A stretch of DNA of 64,000 nt from Pseudomonas vlassakiae (GTDB taxonomy: Bacteria > Pseudomonadota > Gammaproteobacteria > Pseudomonadales > Pseudomonadaceae): assembly GCF_014269035.2 (NCBI RefSeq), contig NZ_JABWRP020000005.1, positions 1-64,000 on the forward strand, written 5' to 3'. Each line of letters starts with the position of its first letter. The stretch's first letter is position 1. The notes below the pieces were generated by a model. The model was given only the letters and a program-made list of their open reading frames with translations, searched no databases and had not been told where the DNA came from. This document shows positions 9,578-18,892 of this stretch, in pieces. The position numbers were made by a program, and so were the translations under genes.

Positions 9578-9654
9578 TGGTGTAGAATACCGGTCCTTTT
9601 TCAGCGGGCCGTGCCAAAGCCTGGTGCGGCCCCGGACGCCTTCGAGGACCTGAA

Positions 9655-10836
9655 ATGACCCGTATCGGAACCCCATTGTCGCCAACCGCGACCCGTGTGC
9701 TGCTCTGCGGCTGTGGCGAGCTGGGCAAGGAAGTGGTGATCGAGCTGCAGCGCCTGGGCGTCGAGGTGATCGCCGTCGACCGCTACGCCAATGCCCCGGC
9801 GATGCAGGTGGCGCACCGCAGCCACGTGGTCAACATGCTCGATGGCGTTGCCCTGCGGGCAATCATCGAAGCGGAAAAACCGCACTACATCGTTCCGGAA
9901 ATCGAGGCCATCGCCACCGCCACGCTGGTCGAGCTGGAGAACGAAGGCTTCAACGTGGTGCCGACCGCACGCGCCACCCAGCTGACCATGAACCGTGAGG
10001 GCATTCGCCGCCTGGCGGCCGAAGAGCTGGACCTGCCAACCTCGCCGTACCACTTCGCCGACACCTTCGAGGACTACGCCAAGGCCGTGGCCGACGTCGG
10101 CTACCCCTGTGTGGTCAAGCCGGTGATGAGCTCTTCGGGCAAGGGCCAGAGCCTGCTGCGCAGCGATGCCGACCTGCAGAAGTCCTGGGACTACGCCCAG
10201 GAAGGCGGCCGTGCCGGCAAGGGCCGGGTGATCATCGAGGGCTTCATCGACTTCGAATATGAAATCACCCTGCTGACCGTGCGCCATGTCGGCGGTACCA
10301 CCTTCCTCGAACCGGTGGGGCACCGTCAGGAGAAGGGCGACTATCAGGAATCCTGGCAGCCGCAAGCCATGAGCGCGAAAGCCCTGGCCGAGTCGCAACG
10401 CGTGGCCAAGGCGGTTACCGATGCACTGGGTGGCCGTGGTCTGTTCGGCGTGGAGCTGTTCGTCAAGGGCGACCAGGTGTGGTTCAGCGAAGTCTCGCCG
10501 CGCCCGCATGACACTGGCCTGGTGACCCTGATTTCCCAGGACCTGTCGCAGTTCGCCCTGCACGCCCGCGCCATTCTCGGCCTGCCGATCCCGGTAGTGC
10601 GCCAGTTCGGGCCGTCGGCTTCGGCGGTGATCTTGCCGGAAGGCCAGTCACAGCAGACCAGCTTTGCCAACCTGGGAGCCGCCCTGAGCGAGCCTGACAC
10701 GGCGATTCGCCTGTTCGGCAAGCCGGAAATCAACGGCACGCGCCGTATGGGTGTGTGCCTGGCGCGTGATGAATCGGTCGAAGCGGCGCGGGCCAAGGCG
10801 ACCCGCGCATCGCAGGCGGTCAAGGTCGAGTTCTGA
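9655..10836 (+). CDS. purT: Formate-dependent phosphoribosylglycinamide formyltransferase PurT
   Basis: The 393-residue protein is an ATP-grasp enzyme that makes formylglycinamide ribonucleotide from GAR, formate and ATP. This is the folate-independent route for the third step of purine synthesis. The N-terminus has the dinucleotide-like fold [12 protein letters not shown]. The ATP-grasp core includes [12 protein letters not shown] and the metal-binding [13 protein letters not shown] segment. Length matches E. coli PurT (392). A TAGAAT -10-like hexamer lies at 9583-9588, about 65 bp upstream, so it probably has its own promoter. A strong hairpin follows the stop codon. Confidence 0.96.
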   Translation: MTRIGTPLSPTATRVLLCGCGELGKEVVIELQRLGVEVIAVDRYANAPAMQVAHRSHVVNMLDGVALRAIIEAEKPHYIVPEIEAIATATLVELENEGFNVVPTARATQLTMNREGIRRLAAEELDLPTSPYHFADTFEDYAKAVADVGYPCVVKPVMSSSGKGQSLLRSDADLQKSWDYAQEGGRAGKGRVIIEGFIDFEYEITLLTVRHVGGTTFLEPVGHRQEKGDYQESWQPQAMSAKALAESQRVAKAVTDALGGRGLFGVELFVKGDQVWFSEVSPRPHDTGLVTLISQDLSQFALHARAILGLPIPVVRQFGPSASAVILPEGQSQQTSFANLGAALSEPDTAIRLFGKPEINGTRRMGVCLARDESVEAARAKATRASQAVKVEF

Positions 10837-10843
10837 TCCGAAG

Positions 10844-10862
10844 GGGGCCGCAAAGCGGCCCC
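10844..10862. terminator. Hairpin between convergent purT and MFS genes
   Basis: A perfect 8-bp stem GGGGCCGC/GCGGCCCC with an AAA loop sits in the 32-bp gap between the converging purT and MFS transporter genes. There is no long T-tract on either side, but position and stem strength suit a bidirectional terminator. Confidence 0.7.
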
Positions 10863-10868
10863 ACTTGC

Positions 10869-12167
10869 TTACAGCTCGGTATCGCGGGTTTCCTTCAGGC
10901 ACAGCACGGCAATCAGGCTGATCACGGCCGCCGCCGACACGTAGCCACCCACCCAGCTCAAGCCCCCCATGCTCACCAGCTTCTGGGCAAAGAACGGTGC
11001 TGCCGAGGCGCCGACGATGCCGCCCAGGTTGTACGCCGCCGAAGCGCCGGTATAACGCACGTGGGTCGGGAACAGCTCTGGCAGTAGCGCCCCCATCGGT
11101 GCGAAGGTCACGCCCATCAGGAACAGCTCGATGGCCAGGAACAACGCCACGCCCGTGGTCGAGCCCGAGGTCAGCAGGGGCTCCATGGCAAAGCCCGAAG
11201 CCACCGCCAGCAGGCCGCCGACGACCAGCACCGGCTTGCGTCCGTAACGGTCGCTCAGCCAAGCCGACAGCGGCGTGGCCAGGGCCATGAACACCACGGC
11301 GAAGCACAGCAGGCCAAGGAAGGTTTCGCGGCTGTAGCCCAACGTGGTCACGCCGTAGCTCAGCGAGAACACCGTCGAGATATAGAACAGCGCATAGCAC
11401 ACCACCATGGCGGCGGCGCCCAGCAGCGTTGGCATCCAGTATTTGCCGAACAGGTCGACCACCGGCATCTTCACCCGTTCGTGACGGGCGACTGCCTTGG
11501 CGAACACCGGGCTCTCTTCAAGCTTCAGGCGCACATACAGCCCCACCAGCACCAGCGCGGCACTGAGCAGGAACGGAATGCGCCAGCCCCAGTCCCGGAA
11601 TTGCTCGTCGCTGAGCAGCATGGCCAGGGACAGGAACAGGCCGTTAGCCGCCAGGAAGCCGATCGATGGGCCAAGTTGCGGGAACATGCCGAACCAGGCG
11701 CGTTTGCCCTCCGGCGCGTTCTCGGTGGCCAGCAGCGCGGCGCCGCCCCATTCGCCACCCAGGCCAAGGCCCTGGCCGAAACGCAGCAGGCAGAGCAGGA
11801 TCGGTGCCCATACGCCGATGCTGTCGTAGCCCGGCAGCACACCGATCAGTGTGGTCGATACACCCATCAGCAGCAGCGAAGCAACCAGGGTCGACTTGCG
11901 CCCGATGCGGTCGCCGAAGTGACCGAACAGCGCCGAGCCCAGCGGGCGGGCAAGGAAGGCGATGCCGAAGGTAATGAATGCGGCGAGCATCTGTGCGGTG
12001 CCCGACCCGGAAGGGAAGAACACCGGGCCGATGACCAGCGCGGCGGCAGTGGCGTAGACGTAGAAGTCGTAGAACTCGATGGCGGTGCCGATGAAGCTGG
12101 CGGTGGCGACCCGCGCAGGCGAGTTGACCGGCGCGGCAGGCGCCTCGGCATAGGTGGTGGATGTCAT
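10869..12167 (-). CDS. MFS transporter, metabolite:H+ symporter type (YhjE-like)
   Basis: This 432-residue, 12-helix major facilitator protein has motif A in the first loop (FGHFGDRIGRKST). It also has GQGLGLGGEWGGAALLATE and TFAPMGALLPELFPTHVRYTG, closely matching E. coli YhjE and other MHS-subfamily carriers that move carboxylates or betaines with protons. The substrate is unknown. The ATG at 12167 has AGGGA upstream and gives the usual short N-terminus before the first helix; a longer frame to 12290 looks non-coding. The 272 bp between this start and the CBS-protein gene hold no gene that I can support and presumably contain the promoter. Confidence 0.9.
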   Translation of the reverse strand: MTSTTYAEAPAAPVNSPARVATASFIGTAIEFYDFYVYATAAALVIGPVFFPSGSGTAQMLAAFITFGIAFLARPLGSALFGHFGDRIGRKSTLVASLLLMGVSTTLIGVLPGYDSIGVWAPILLCLLRFGQGLGLGGEWGGAALLATENAPEGKRAWFGMFPQLGPSIGFLAANGLFLSLAMLLSDEQFRDWGWRIPFLLSAALVLVGLYVRLKLEESPVFAKAVARHERVKMPVVDLFGKYWMPTLLGAAAMVVCYALFYISTVFSLSYGVTTLGYSRETFLGLLCFAVVFMALATPLSAWLSDRYGRKPVLVVGGLLAVASGFAMEPLLTSGSTTGVALFLAIELFLMGVTFAPMGALLPELFPTHVRYTGASAAYNLGGIVGASAAPFFAQKLVSMGGLSWVGGYVSAAAVISLIAVLCLKETRDTEL

Positions 12168-12439
12168 TAAGTAGGTCCCTGACAGTCTGTTCCGCTCCAC
12201 GGCATTGTCCGTGGCCGGTGCCGGCGTTGAGGGTGGGCACGGCTTGGCGGACGCCGGAGCGTATTGTTGTTGTGTTCGCGCACCTGACACCGGCCCGCAA
12301 GGGTAGGGGTGGGAGCGGGCACTGTTCGGGGTGTTGAAGCAGGACCGCGGGGCGTGTCAGTGCAGCGGACTGGCCGTGTGGCGCCGGGTGCGGGTAGCGG
12401 GCGGAACGGCGGGGCTGGGTAAGCGTGACCCGAGTATAG

Positions 12440-13645
12440 CTACCGGGTCACGGTCCATACCAGTACCTTGCTGGCACAATTGTCCTCTGTTTCGAGGATT
12501 TCCAGGCGATAGCGGCCGATCTTCAGGCAAACGGCGCTTTCCGGAATGCTTTCGAGGGCTTCGGTGACCAGCCCGTTGAGGGTTTTCGGGCCACCGTCAC
12601 ACGGCAGGTGCCAGCCCAGGGTACGGTTGATTTCACGCAGCGAGGCGTTGCCTTCGATGACGAAGGTGCCATCGGGCTGCGGGTGCACGTGCGGGTTGTC
12701 CAGGCTCTGCTCGTCCTCGAACTCGCCGACGATCTCTTCAAGGATGTCTTCCAGGGTGACGATACCCAGCACCTCGCCATACTCGTCCACCACCACGCCC
12801 AGGCGCCGCTGCTGCTTGTGGAAGTTCAGCAGTTGCATCTGCAGTGGCGTGCTTTCCGGCACGAAGTAGGGCTCGTAGCAGGCGCCCAGCAGCTGCTCCG
12901 CAGTCAGCTCGGCCTTGGGCAGCAAGTGGCTGATGAGCTTGGTGTTGAGGATCGCTTCGACCTGGTTGATGTCGCTGTGATACACCGGCAGGCGAGTGTG
13001 CCGGCTGACGATCAATTGCTCGATGATCTGTGTGATGGGGTCGTCGAGGTTGATGCCGTCGACTTCGTTGCGAGGCACCAGGATGTCGTTGACGGTGATC
13101 TTGTCCAGCGACTGCAAGCCGTCCAGCAGGCCATGGCGCGGCGCCTCGTGCTCATCGTCTTCGTCGAAGACGTCGTCTTCCTGCGGATGCAAGGCCACTG
13201 CCGTGGGCTGCGCGCGGAACGGCCGCAGCATCAGCTTGGCGATGCCATCGAACAGGCAGGCCAAAGGTTGCAGCAGGGCGAGCGGAAACGGGCGCAGGCT
13301 CAGGCCAAGGCTGATGAACGCCTGCGGGTTGCGCCGGGCCAGGCGCCGCGGCAGGAATTCGGCGAACACCAGCAGCGCTGCCACCGCGCCCAGGCCCGCG
13401 AGCCAGAAGCCGTGTTCGCCGCTCTGGCGTTGGCCGATCAGGCACGCCAGGCCCAGCACCAGCAGCTTGCCCAGGCTGGCGCACAGCACCAGGGCCTGGG
13501 CTGGCAGCGGCGGCGGGGCGTCATCGCCGTTGCGCAGTGAACCATTGAGCTGCAGGCGGGCAGCGTCGACGGCGGTGAACAGTGCCGACCACAGTAGCGC
13601 CAGTGCCAGAATGCCGAGTAGCGGTGCGTACGGCAGGGTGTCCAT
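12440..13645 (-). CDS. HlyC/CorC (CNNM-like) family protein with DUF21, CBS pair and CorC domains
   Basis: The 401-residue membrane protein has an N-terminal DUF21-type region with hydrophobic helices (about residues 6-125). Two CBS motifs follow (around 175-300, including VNDILVPRNEVDGINLDD and VVVDEYGEVLGIVTLEDILEEIVGE), then a C-terminal CorC_HlyC domain with the FAD-binding-like fold (320-401). Members are linked to magnesium, cobalt or sodium efflux or homeostasis; which applies here cannot be told. It is 9 bp downstream of the CcsA-like gene and reads in the same direction, so the two are probably one transcript. The pairing corresponds to E. coli ypjD-yfjD beside ffh. Confidence 0.9.
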   Translation of the reverse strand: MDTLPYAPLLGILALALLWSALFTAVDAARLQLNGSLRNGDDAPPPLPAQALVLCASLGKLLVLGLACLIGQRQSGEHGFWLAGLGAVAALLVFAEFLPRRLARRNPQAFISLGLSLRPFPLALLQPLACLFDGIAKLMLRPFRAQPTAVALHPQEDDVFDEDDEHEAPRHGLLDGLQSLDKITVNDILVPRNEVDGINLDDPITQIIEQLIVSRHTRLPVYHSDINQVEAILNTKLISHLLPKAELTAEQLLGACYEPYFVPESTPLQMQLLNFHKQQRRLGVVVDEYGEVLGIVTLEDILEEIVGEFEDEQSLDNPHVHPQPDGTFVIEGNASLREINRTLGWHLPCDGGPKTLNGLVTEALESIPESAVCLKIGRYRLEILETEDNCASKVLVWTVTR

Positions 13646-13654
13646 GGGCGGCCG

Positions 13655-14464
13655 TCAGATATGCAGGATGAATTCGCGGACCAGCTTGCTGCCGAAGTAG
13701 GCCAGCATCAGCAGGCAGAAACCCGCCAGGGTCCAGCGGATCGCCTTGTGCCCGCGCCAGCCCAGGCGGGTGCGGCCCCACAGCAGCACGCTGAACACCA
13801 CCCAGGCCACACAGGCCAGCAGCGTCTTGTGCACCAGATGCTGGGCAAACAGGTTCTCGAGGAACAGCCAGCCGGAAATCAGCGACAGCGAGAGCAGGCA
13901 CCAGCCTGCCCAGAGGAAGCCGAACAGCAGGCTTTCCATGGTTTGCAGCGGCGGGAAGTTGCGGATCAGGCCGGACGGGTGCTTGTTCTTCAGCTGGCGG
14001 TCCTGCAGCAGCAACAGCAGCGACTGGAACACCGCGATGGTGAACAGGCCATAGGCCAGGATCGACAGCAGGATGTGCGCGAGGATGCCCGGCTCTTCGT
14101 CGATCAGCGGCACGGTGCCGGGCGGGGCGAACTGGGCCAGCAGGGCGGTGACGGCGCCGAGCGGGAACAGCAGCACCAGCAGGTTTTCCACTGGGATACG
14201 CAGGCAGGCCAGCAGCGTCAGGGCGATGACCGCCACGGCGATCAGGCTGGCAGCGCTGAAGAAGTCCAGGCTCAGCCCCAGCGGGGTGATCAGCTGGAAG
14301 AACAGTGCGCCACCCTGGGCGACCACGGCGAGGGCGCCGAGCAGGCCGAGCAGGCGTTTGTCGGCCTTGCGGCCCCGGGCCAAGTAGGTGCCCTGATAGA
14401 TGGCCGCAGCTATATATAAGCCGGCGGCGATCAGGTTGGGGATGAGGCTGGGTGAGGAAACCAT
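13655..14464 (-). CDS. CcsA/ResC-like cytochrome c assembly membrane protein (YpjD type)
   Basis: The 269-residue integral membrane protein has eight or so hydrophobic helices and the cytochrome C assembly protein family pattern: LSILAYGLFTIAVFQSLLLL, and WAGWCLLSLSLISGWLF with the tryptophan-rich WWD-like region. By family it is thought to handle haem, but YpjD-type members have no settled function. Start choice is uncertain. ATG 14464 gives the usual family length; ATG 14506 would add 14 residues and has no better ribosome-binding site. It diverges from ffh across 195 bp. Confidence 0.85.
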   Translation of the reverse strand: MVSSPSLIPNLIAAGLYIAAAIYQGTYLARGRKADKRLLGLLGALAVVAQGGALFFQLITPLGLSLDFFSAASLIAVAVIALTLLACLRIPVENLLVLLFPLGAVTALLAQFAPPGTVPLIDEEPGILAHILLSILAYGLFTIAVFQSLLLLLQDRQLKNKHPSGLIRNFPPLQTMESLLFGFLWAGWCLLSLSLISGWLFLENLFAQHLVHKTLLACVAWVVFSVLLWGRTRLGWRGHKAIRWTLAGFCLLMLAYFGSKLVREFILHI

Positions 14465-14567
14465 AAGTCCTGGTTGCAGAGCCCTGAAAGAGACGGAGTT
14501 TGGCATAGAACGCCACCGGCCATCCAGACCGATCGGCAGCGAGGTGTGCGCCGCCGCTGCACTTCGT

Positions 14568-14573
14568 TATAAT
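14568..14573 (+). promoter_or_regulatory. Probable -10 element upstream of ffh
   Basis: A consensus TATAAT occurs 87 bp upstream of the ffh start codon, in the divergent gap. No convincing TTGACA lies 17 bp upstream of it, so the assignment rests on the -10 box alone. Confidence 0.5.
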
Positions 14574-14659
14574 CGCCGCCTTGCTGTGCCTGACGGGTGT
14601 GCATTTCCCCCTCGGGCGCCTGACAAACCTCGGCTTTTACTGGGCCTGAAAGGATCACC

Positions 14660-16036
14660 ATGTTCGAAAACCTGACCGACCGCCTGTCACAGACGCTGCG
14701 CCATGTCACCGGCAAGGCCAAGCTGACCGAAGACAACATCAAGGACACGTTGCGCGAAGTGCGCATGGCCCTGCTCGAGGCCGACGTTGCCCTGCCGGTG
14801 GTCAAGGATTTCGTCAACAGCGTCAAGGACCGTGCGGTCGGCACCGAGGTATCGCGCAGCCTGACTCCGGGCCAGGCGTTCGTGAAGATCGTCCAGGCCG
14901 AACTGGAAAGCCTGATGGGCGCGGCCAACGAAGACCTCGCGCTGAACGCCGCGCCGCCTGCCGTGGTGCTGATGGCCGGCCTGCAGGGCGCCGGTAAGAC
15001 CACCACTGCCGGCAAGCTGGCGCGCTTCCTCAAGGAGCGCAAGAAGAAAAGCGTGATGGTGGTTTCCGCCGACGTCTATCGCCCGGCGGCGATCAAGCAG
15101 CTGGAAACCCTGGCCAACGACATCGGCGTGACCTTCTTCCCGTCCGATATCAGCCAGAAGCCGGTGGCCATCGCCGAAGCTGCGATCCGCGAAGCCAAGC
15201 TCAAGTTCATCGACGTGGTCATCGTCGACACCGCCGGTCGCCTGCACATCGACGCCGACATGATGGACGAGATCAAGGCCCTGCACGCCGCAGTCAAGCC
15301 GATCGAGACCCTGTTCGTGGTCGACGCCATGACCGGCCAGGACGCTGCCAACACCGCCAAGGCGTTCGGCGAGGCCCTGCCGCTGACCGGTGTGGTGCTG
15401 ACCAAGGTCGACGGTGATGCCCGTGGCGGTGCCGCGCTGTCGGTGCGCGCCATCACTGGCAAGCCGATCAAGTTCATCGGTATGGGCGAGAAGACTGAAG
15501 CCCTCGAACCCTTCCACCCGGACCGTGTCGCTTCGCGCATCCTCGGCATGGGTGACGTGCTCAGCCTGATCGAGCAGGCCGAGCAGACCATCGACAAGGC
15601 CAAGGCCGACAAGCTGGCCAAGAAGCTGAAAAAGGGCAAGGGTTTCGACCTCGAAGATTTCCGCGACCAGCTGCAGCAAATGAAGAACATGGGCGGCCTG
15701 GGCGGCCTGATGGACAAGCTGCCGAGCATCGGCGGGGTCAACCTGTCGCAGATGGGCAACGCCCAGGGCGCGGCCGAGAAGCAGTTCAAGCAGATGGAAG
15801 CGATCATCAACTCGATGACCCCGGCCGAGCGTCGCGACCCTGACCTGATCAGCGGTTCGCGCAAGCGCCGCATCGCCCTCGGCTCTGGCACCCAGGTTCA
15901 GGACATCGGCCGGCTGATCAAACAGCACAAGCAGATGCAGAAGATGATGAAGAAGTTTTCTGCCAAGGGCGGCATGGCCAAGATGATGCGCGGCCTGGGC
16001 GGGATGCTGCCGGGCGGCGGCATGCCGAAGCTGTAA
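14660..16036 (+). CDS. ffh: Signal recognition particle GTPase Ffh (SRP54)
   Basis: The 458-residue protein binds 4.5S RNA and signal sequences on nascent membrane proteins and docks with FtsY. It has the N domain (1-85), then a G domain with GLQGAGKTT at 107-115, VDTAGRLH and [10 protein letters not shown]. The methionine-rich M domain (about 300-458) carries [13 protein letters not shown] for RNA binding and ends with a Met/Gly tail ([12 protein letters not shown]). Length is typical. An AGGA ribosome-binding site precedes the ATG. Confidence 0.98.
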   Translation: MFENLTDRLSQTLRHVTGKAKLTEDNIKDTLREVRMALLEADVALPVVKDFVNSVKDRAVGTEVSRSLTPGQAFVKIVQAELESLMGAANEDLALNAAPPAVVLMAGLQGAGKTTTAGKLARFLKERKKKSVMVVSADVYRPAAIKQLETLANDIGVTFFPSDISQKPVAIAEAAIREAKLKFIDVVIVDTAGRLHIDADMMDEIKALHAAVKPIETLFVVDAMTGQDAANTAKAFGEALPLTGVVLTKVDGDARGGAALSVRAITGKPIKFIGMGEKTEALEPFHPDRVASRILGMGDVLSLIEQAEQTIDKAKADKLAKKLKKGKGFDLEDFRDQLQQMKNMGGLGGLMDKLPSIGGVNLSQMGNAQGAAEKQFKQMEAIINSMTPAERRDPDLISGSRKRRIALGSGTQVQDIGRLIKQHKQMQKMMKKFSAKGGMAKMMRGLGGMLPGGGMPKL

Positions 16037-16046
16037 CCCCTATTTT

Positions 16047-16076
16047 GGGGGCCTACTCTTGGATGAGTGGGCCCCC
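16047..16076 (+). terminator. Long hairpin after ffh
   Basis: A 12-bp stem (GGGGGCCTACTC pairing with GAGTGGGCCCCC, with one G-T pair) and a 6-base loop begin 10 bp past the ffh stop. No T-tract follows, and a second small GC hairpin (CCCCGC/GCGGGG) lies a few bases later. It could terminate ffh transcription or partly attenuate read-through into rpsP. Confidence 0.55.
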
Positions 16077-16168
16077 GGAACCCCCGCTGCGGCGGGGCAA
16101 CGGCCACGGATTGCGTGGCTTAACCGGCAAATCTGTGCGGTGGGGCAGGGCCCTGCCGAAAAAGGCAT

Positions 16169-16197
16169 TTGCAAATGTCCGTGTATTCCCCGAGAAT
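16169..16197 (+). promoter_or_regulatory. Candidate sigma-70 promoter of the rpsP-rimM-trmD-rplS operon
   Basis: TTGCAA and GAGAAT are separated by exactly 17 bp. Each matches four of six consensus positions. The site lies about 100 bp upstream of rpsP, leaving a leader of roughly 90 nt that contains a further inverted repeat. Confidence 0.4.
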
Positions 16198-16241
16198 ATG
16201 CGGCCTTTTGGGCACCCGTGTGCCTATTTGGCATTCAGATT

Positions 16242-16269
16242 TGCAGTACCAGCTGCTGTATGAACTGCA
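16242..16269 (+). promoter_or_regulatory. Inverted repeat in the rpsP leader
   Basis: TGCAGT and ACTGCA flank a 16-base segment that itself contains CAGCTG. It ends 26 bp before the rpsP ATG. If transcription starts at the upstream promoter candidate, it would form a hairpin in the 5' leader. This could be a control element for the ribosomal protein operon, but I see no match to a known S16 leader. Confidence 0.35.
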
Positions 16270-16295
16270 GCACCGACTATAGGAACGATGTTCAC

Positions 16296-16547
16296 ATGGT
16301 AACCATTCGTCTGGCCCGTGGCGGCTCGAAAAAGCGCCCATTCTACCACCTGACCGTGACCAACTCGCGTAACGCCCGTGACGGCCGTTTCGTTGAGCGC
16401 GTAGGTTTCTTCAACCCGATCGCTGCTGGCGCCGAAGTCAAGCTGTCGGTCAACCAAGAGCGCGTCAACTACTGGCTGAGCCAGGGTGCACAGCCGTCTG
16501 AGCGCGTTGCTCAGCTGCTGAAGGACGCTGCCAAGGCTGCTGCCTGA
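16296..16547 (+). CDS. rpsP: 30S ribosomal protein S16
   Basis: The 83-residue protein begins [20 protein letters not shown] and contains the conserved [19 protein letters not shown] segment of bacterial S16, which binds 16S rRNA early in 30S assembly. I set the start at the ATG at 16296, giving the canonical N-terminus; an open frame continues 79 codons upstream but lies in the leader. It is the first gene of the conserved rpsP-rimM-trmD-rplS operon, with 5 bp to rimM. Confidence 0.98.
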   Translation: MVTIRLARGGSKKRPFYHLTVTNSRNARDGRFVERVGFFNPIAAGAEVKLSVNQERVNYWLSQGAQPSERVAQLLKDAAKAAA

Positions 16548-16552
16548 GTAGT

Positions 16553-17089
16553 ATGAACGCGACGCCAGAAAAGGCTGACGACCTGATCGTCGTTGGCAAG
16601 ATTTTTTCGGTTCACGGCGTTCGCGGCGAGGTGAAGGTGTATTCCTTTACCGATCCGATTGAAAACCTGTTGGATTATCCACGCTGGACGCTTCGGCACG
16701 AAGGCAAGGTAAAGCAGGTCGAGCTGGTCAGCGGTCGTGGCTCCCAAAAGGGCCTGGTCGTGAAGTTGAAAGGCCTCGATGATCGTGATGAAGCCCGTCT
16801 TCTGAGTGGTCACGAAATCTGCATTGCGCGGAGCCTTTTGCCCAACCTGGCTGCCGACGAGTACTACTGGTACCAGTTGGTGGGTCTGAAGGTCATCAAC
16901 CAGGACGAACAGCTGTTCGGCAAGGTCGATCACCTGTTGGAGACCGGTGCGAACGATGTAATGGTGGTCAAACCCTGCGCAGGCAGCCTGGATGATCGCG
17001 AGCGTCTGTTGCCCTACACGGCGCAATGCGTGCTCGATATCGACCTGGAAGCGGGCGTGATGCGGGTTGAGTGGGACGCGGACTTCTAA
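16553..17089 (+). CDS. rimM: Ribosome maturation factor RimM
   Basis: The 178-residue protein has the RimM N-terminal beta barrel (IVVGKIFSVHGVRGEVKVYSF at 10-30) and a C-terminal PRC-barrel (DEYYWYQLVGLKVINQD onward). RimM binds S19 and assists 16S rRNA processing and 30S head assembly. It sits between rpsP and trmD, 5 and 3 bp away, in the usual order. Confidence 0.97.
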   Translation: MNATPEKADDLIVVGKIFSVHGVRGEVKVYSFTDPIENLLDYPRWTLRHEGKVKQVELVSGRGSQKGLVVKLKGLDDRDEARLLSGHEICIARSLLPNLAADEYYWYQLVGLKVINQDEQLFGKVDHLLETGANDVMVVKPCAGSLDDRERLLPYTAQCVLDIDLEAGVMRVEWDADF

Positions 17090-17092
17090 CCG

Positions 17093-17845
17093 ATGGGTAA
17101 CCTTCGCGTAGACGTCATCACGCTGTTCCCCGAGATGTTCTCGGCCATCACAGAGTACGGCATTACCAGCCGCGCGGTGAAACAGGGGTTGCTTCAGGTG
17201 ACTTGCTGGAACCCGCGGGACTACACCACAGATCGCCACCATACCGTGGATGATCGGCCGTTTGGCGGTGGTCCGGGCATGGTGATGAAAATCAAGCCTC
17301 TGGAAGATGCCCTGGTTAGCGCCAGGCAAGCGACCGGAGCTGCGGCAAAGGTGATCTACCTTTCGCCACAAGGCCGCAAGCTGACTCAGCAGGCGGTCAA
17401 AGGCCTGGCCGAACAGGAATCGTTGATCCTGATCGCCGGTCGTTATGAAGGCATCGACGAGCGCTTTATCGAGGCTCATGTCGATGAGGAGTGGTCGATT
17501 GGTGACTATGTGCTTTCCGGTGGCGAGCTGCCGGCCATGGTACTGATCGATGCGGTTACACGGCTGCTGCCCGGAGCTTTAGGGCATGTGGACTCGGCGG
17601 AGGAAGACTCTTTCACCGACGGTCTGCTGGATTGCCCGCACTACACCCGACCTGAGGTGTATGCGGATCAGCGTGTTCCCGACGTGTTGCTAAGTGGCAA
17701 CCATGCACATATCCGGCGATGGCGGATGAAGCAGTCCCTTGGTAGGACCTTCGAACGACGCGCCGATCTTCTGGAAAGTCGCTCGCTTTCTGGAGAAGAG
17801 AAGAAGCTGCTCGAGGAATATCTCCGCGAGCGGGACGATAGTTAA
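17093..17845 (+). CDS. trmD: tRNA (guanine37-N1)-methyltransferase TrmD
   Basis: The 250-residue SPOUT methyltransferase makes m1G37 in tRNAs to prevent +1 frameshifting. Visible motifs are the N-terminal [11 protein letters not shown], the substrate segment [13 protein letters not shown], and the trefoil-knot SAM site [14 protein letters not shown] followed by [14 protein letters not shown]. Length is normal. The start is 3 bp past the rimM stop, so translation is likely coupled. Confidence 0.98.
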   Translation: MGNLRVDVITLFPEMFSAITEYGITSRAVKQGLLQVTCWNPRDYTTDRHHTVDDRPFGGGPGMVMKIKPLEDALVSARQATGAAAKVIYLSPQGRKLTQQAVKGLAEQESLILIAGRYEGIDERFIEAHVDEEWSIGDYVLSGGELPAMVLIDAVTRLLPGALGHVDSAEEDSFTDGLLDCPHYTRPEVYADQRVPDVLLSGNHAHIRRWRMKQSLGRTFERRADLLESRSLSGEEKKLLEEYLRERDDS

Positions 17846-17887
17846 ACGTATCGATGGTGGATCAAGTATCCATCTTAGGAGCACAGC

Positions 17888-18238
17888 ATGACCAACAAGA
17901 TCATCCAGCAGCTCGAAGCCGAGCAGATGAACAAGGAAATCCCGACCTTCGCACCAGGCGACACCATCGTCGTCCAGGTTAAAGTGAAGGAAGGTGATCG
18001 TTCCCGTCTGCAGGCGTTCGAAGGCGTTGTTATCGCCAAGCGTAACCGCGGTCTGAACAGCGCCTTCACCGTGCGCAAGATCTCCAGCGGCGTCGGCGTT
18101 GAGCGTACCTTCCAGACCTACAGCCCGCAGATCGACAGCCTGGCCGTGAAACGTCGTGGTGACGTGCGTAAAGCCAAGCTGTACTACCTGCGCGACCTGT
18201 CCGGCAAAGCCGCTCGCATCAAGGAAAAACTGTCCTGA
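17888..18238 (+). CDS. rplS: 50S ribosomal protein L19
   Basis: The 116-residue protein matches bacterial L19 throughout, including the N-terminal helix [31 protein letters not shown] and [21 protein letters not shown]19 lies at the 30S-50S interface. An AGGAG ribosome-binding site precedes the ATG. It is the last gene of the operon and is followed by a classical terminator. Confidence 0.98.
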   Translation: MTNKIIQQLEAEQMNKEIPTFAPGDTIVVQVKVKEGDRSRLQAFEGVVIAKRNRGLNSAFTVRKISSGVGVERTFQTYSPQIDSLAVKRRGDVRKAKLYYLRDLSGKAARIKEKLS

Positions 18239-18279
18239 GTACAGTTTGCCCGGTGGCCAAGGCCGCCTAGCGAGAAAAA

Positions 18280-18302
18280 AGCAGCCTTCGGGCTGCTTTT
18301 TT
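18280..18302 (+). terminator. Rho-independent terminator of the rpsP-rplS operon
   Basis: AGCAGCC and GGCTGCT form a 7-bp stem with a TTCG tetraloop, preceded by an A-run and followed by a T6 tract. It is the clearest intrinsic terminator in the window. Confidence 0.92.
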
Positions 18303-18325
18303 GCTTTCTGAAACCTGTGAAAGTG

Positions 18326-18739
18326 ATGGATATGAGCAGCCGAGACCAGGAAATCCAGCGCCGCACCGAGCTGTCGGTGACCCGCGTGACCAAAGCGGTG
18401 TTCCCCAACACCACCAACCACCACAACACCCTCTTCGGCGGCACGGCGCTGGCCTGGATGGACGAAGTGTCGTTCATCGCCGCAACGCGCTTCTGCCGGC
18501 TGCCGCTGGTGACCGTGTCCACCGACCGCATCGACTTCAAGCACCCGATCCCGGCAGGTTCGATCGTCGAACTGGTGGGCACGGTGGTCAAGGTGGGGAA
18601 TACCAGCTTGCAGGTACAGGTGGATGTGTTCGTCGAAAACATGTACCTGGATGGCCGCGAGCGGGCAATCCACGGGGTGTTCAGCTTTGTCGCCATCGAC
18701 GAGGACAAACGCCCGGTACCCGTTTTGCCCCAGGCCTGA
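18326..18739 (+). CDS. Acyl-CoA thioesterase, hotdog fold (YciA/BFIT-like)
   Basis: The 137-residue protein has the hotdog acyl-CoA hydrolase pattern. NHHNTLFGGTALAWMDEVSF gives the N/H-x-x-G-x-x-x-D-type catalytic segment, followed by VSTDRIDFKHPIPAGSIVEL on the second strand set. It should hydrolyse acyl-CoA to free acid and CoA; chain-length preference is unknown. Three in-frame starts are close together (GTG 18317, ATG 18326, ATG 18332), and none has a strong ribosome-binding site, so the exact N-terminus is open. Confidence 0.88.
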   Translation: MDMSSRDQEIQRRTELSVTRVTKAVFPNTTNHHNTLFGGTALAWMDEVSFIAATRFCRLPLVTVSTDRIDFKHPIPAGSIVELVGTVVKVGNTSLQVQVDVFVENMYLDGRERAIHGVFSFVAIDEDKRPVPVLPQA

Positions 18740-18750
18740 GTTGTCCTGCT

Positions 18751-18830
18751 CTGGCCCTGTCGCGGCTAAAGCCGCTCCTGCAAGAAGCGCGCAGCACCTG
18801 TAGGGGCGGCTTAAGCCGCGATAGGGCCAG
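18751..18830. repeat. REP pair (REPIN) between thioesterase gene and xerD
   Basis: Two 32-bp arms (18751-18782 and 18799-18830) are inverted copies with only a few mismatches, each containing the P. putida REP core with GCGGCT and AGCCGC self-complementary halves. The intervening 16 bp are unrelated. The element fills most of the 153-bp gap and may also act as a terminator. Confidence 0.85.
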
Positions 18831-18892
18831 TACAGACAACCCATAAGCTGCTGTGAAACACTAGGCCGACTTCCAACACCCAGCAGCCCCGC

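Noticed and set aside
14687..15928. A 413-codon minus-strand frame opposite ffh
   Set aside because: It is the antisense of ffh with repetitive Gln/His/Val composition and no recognisable motif.
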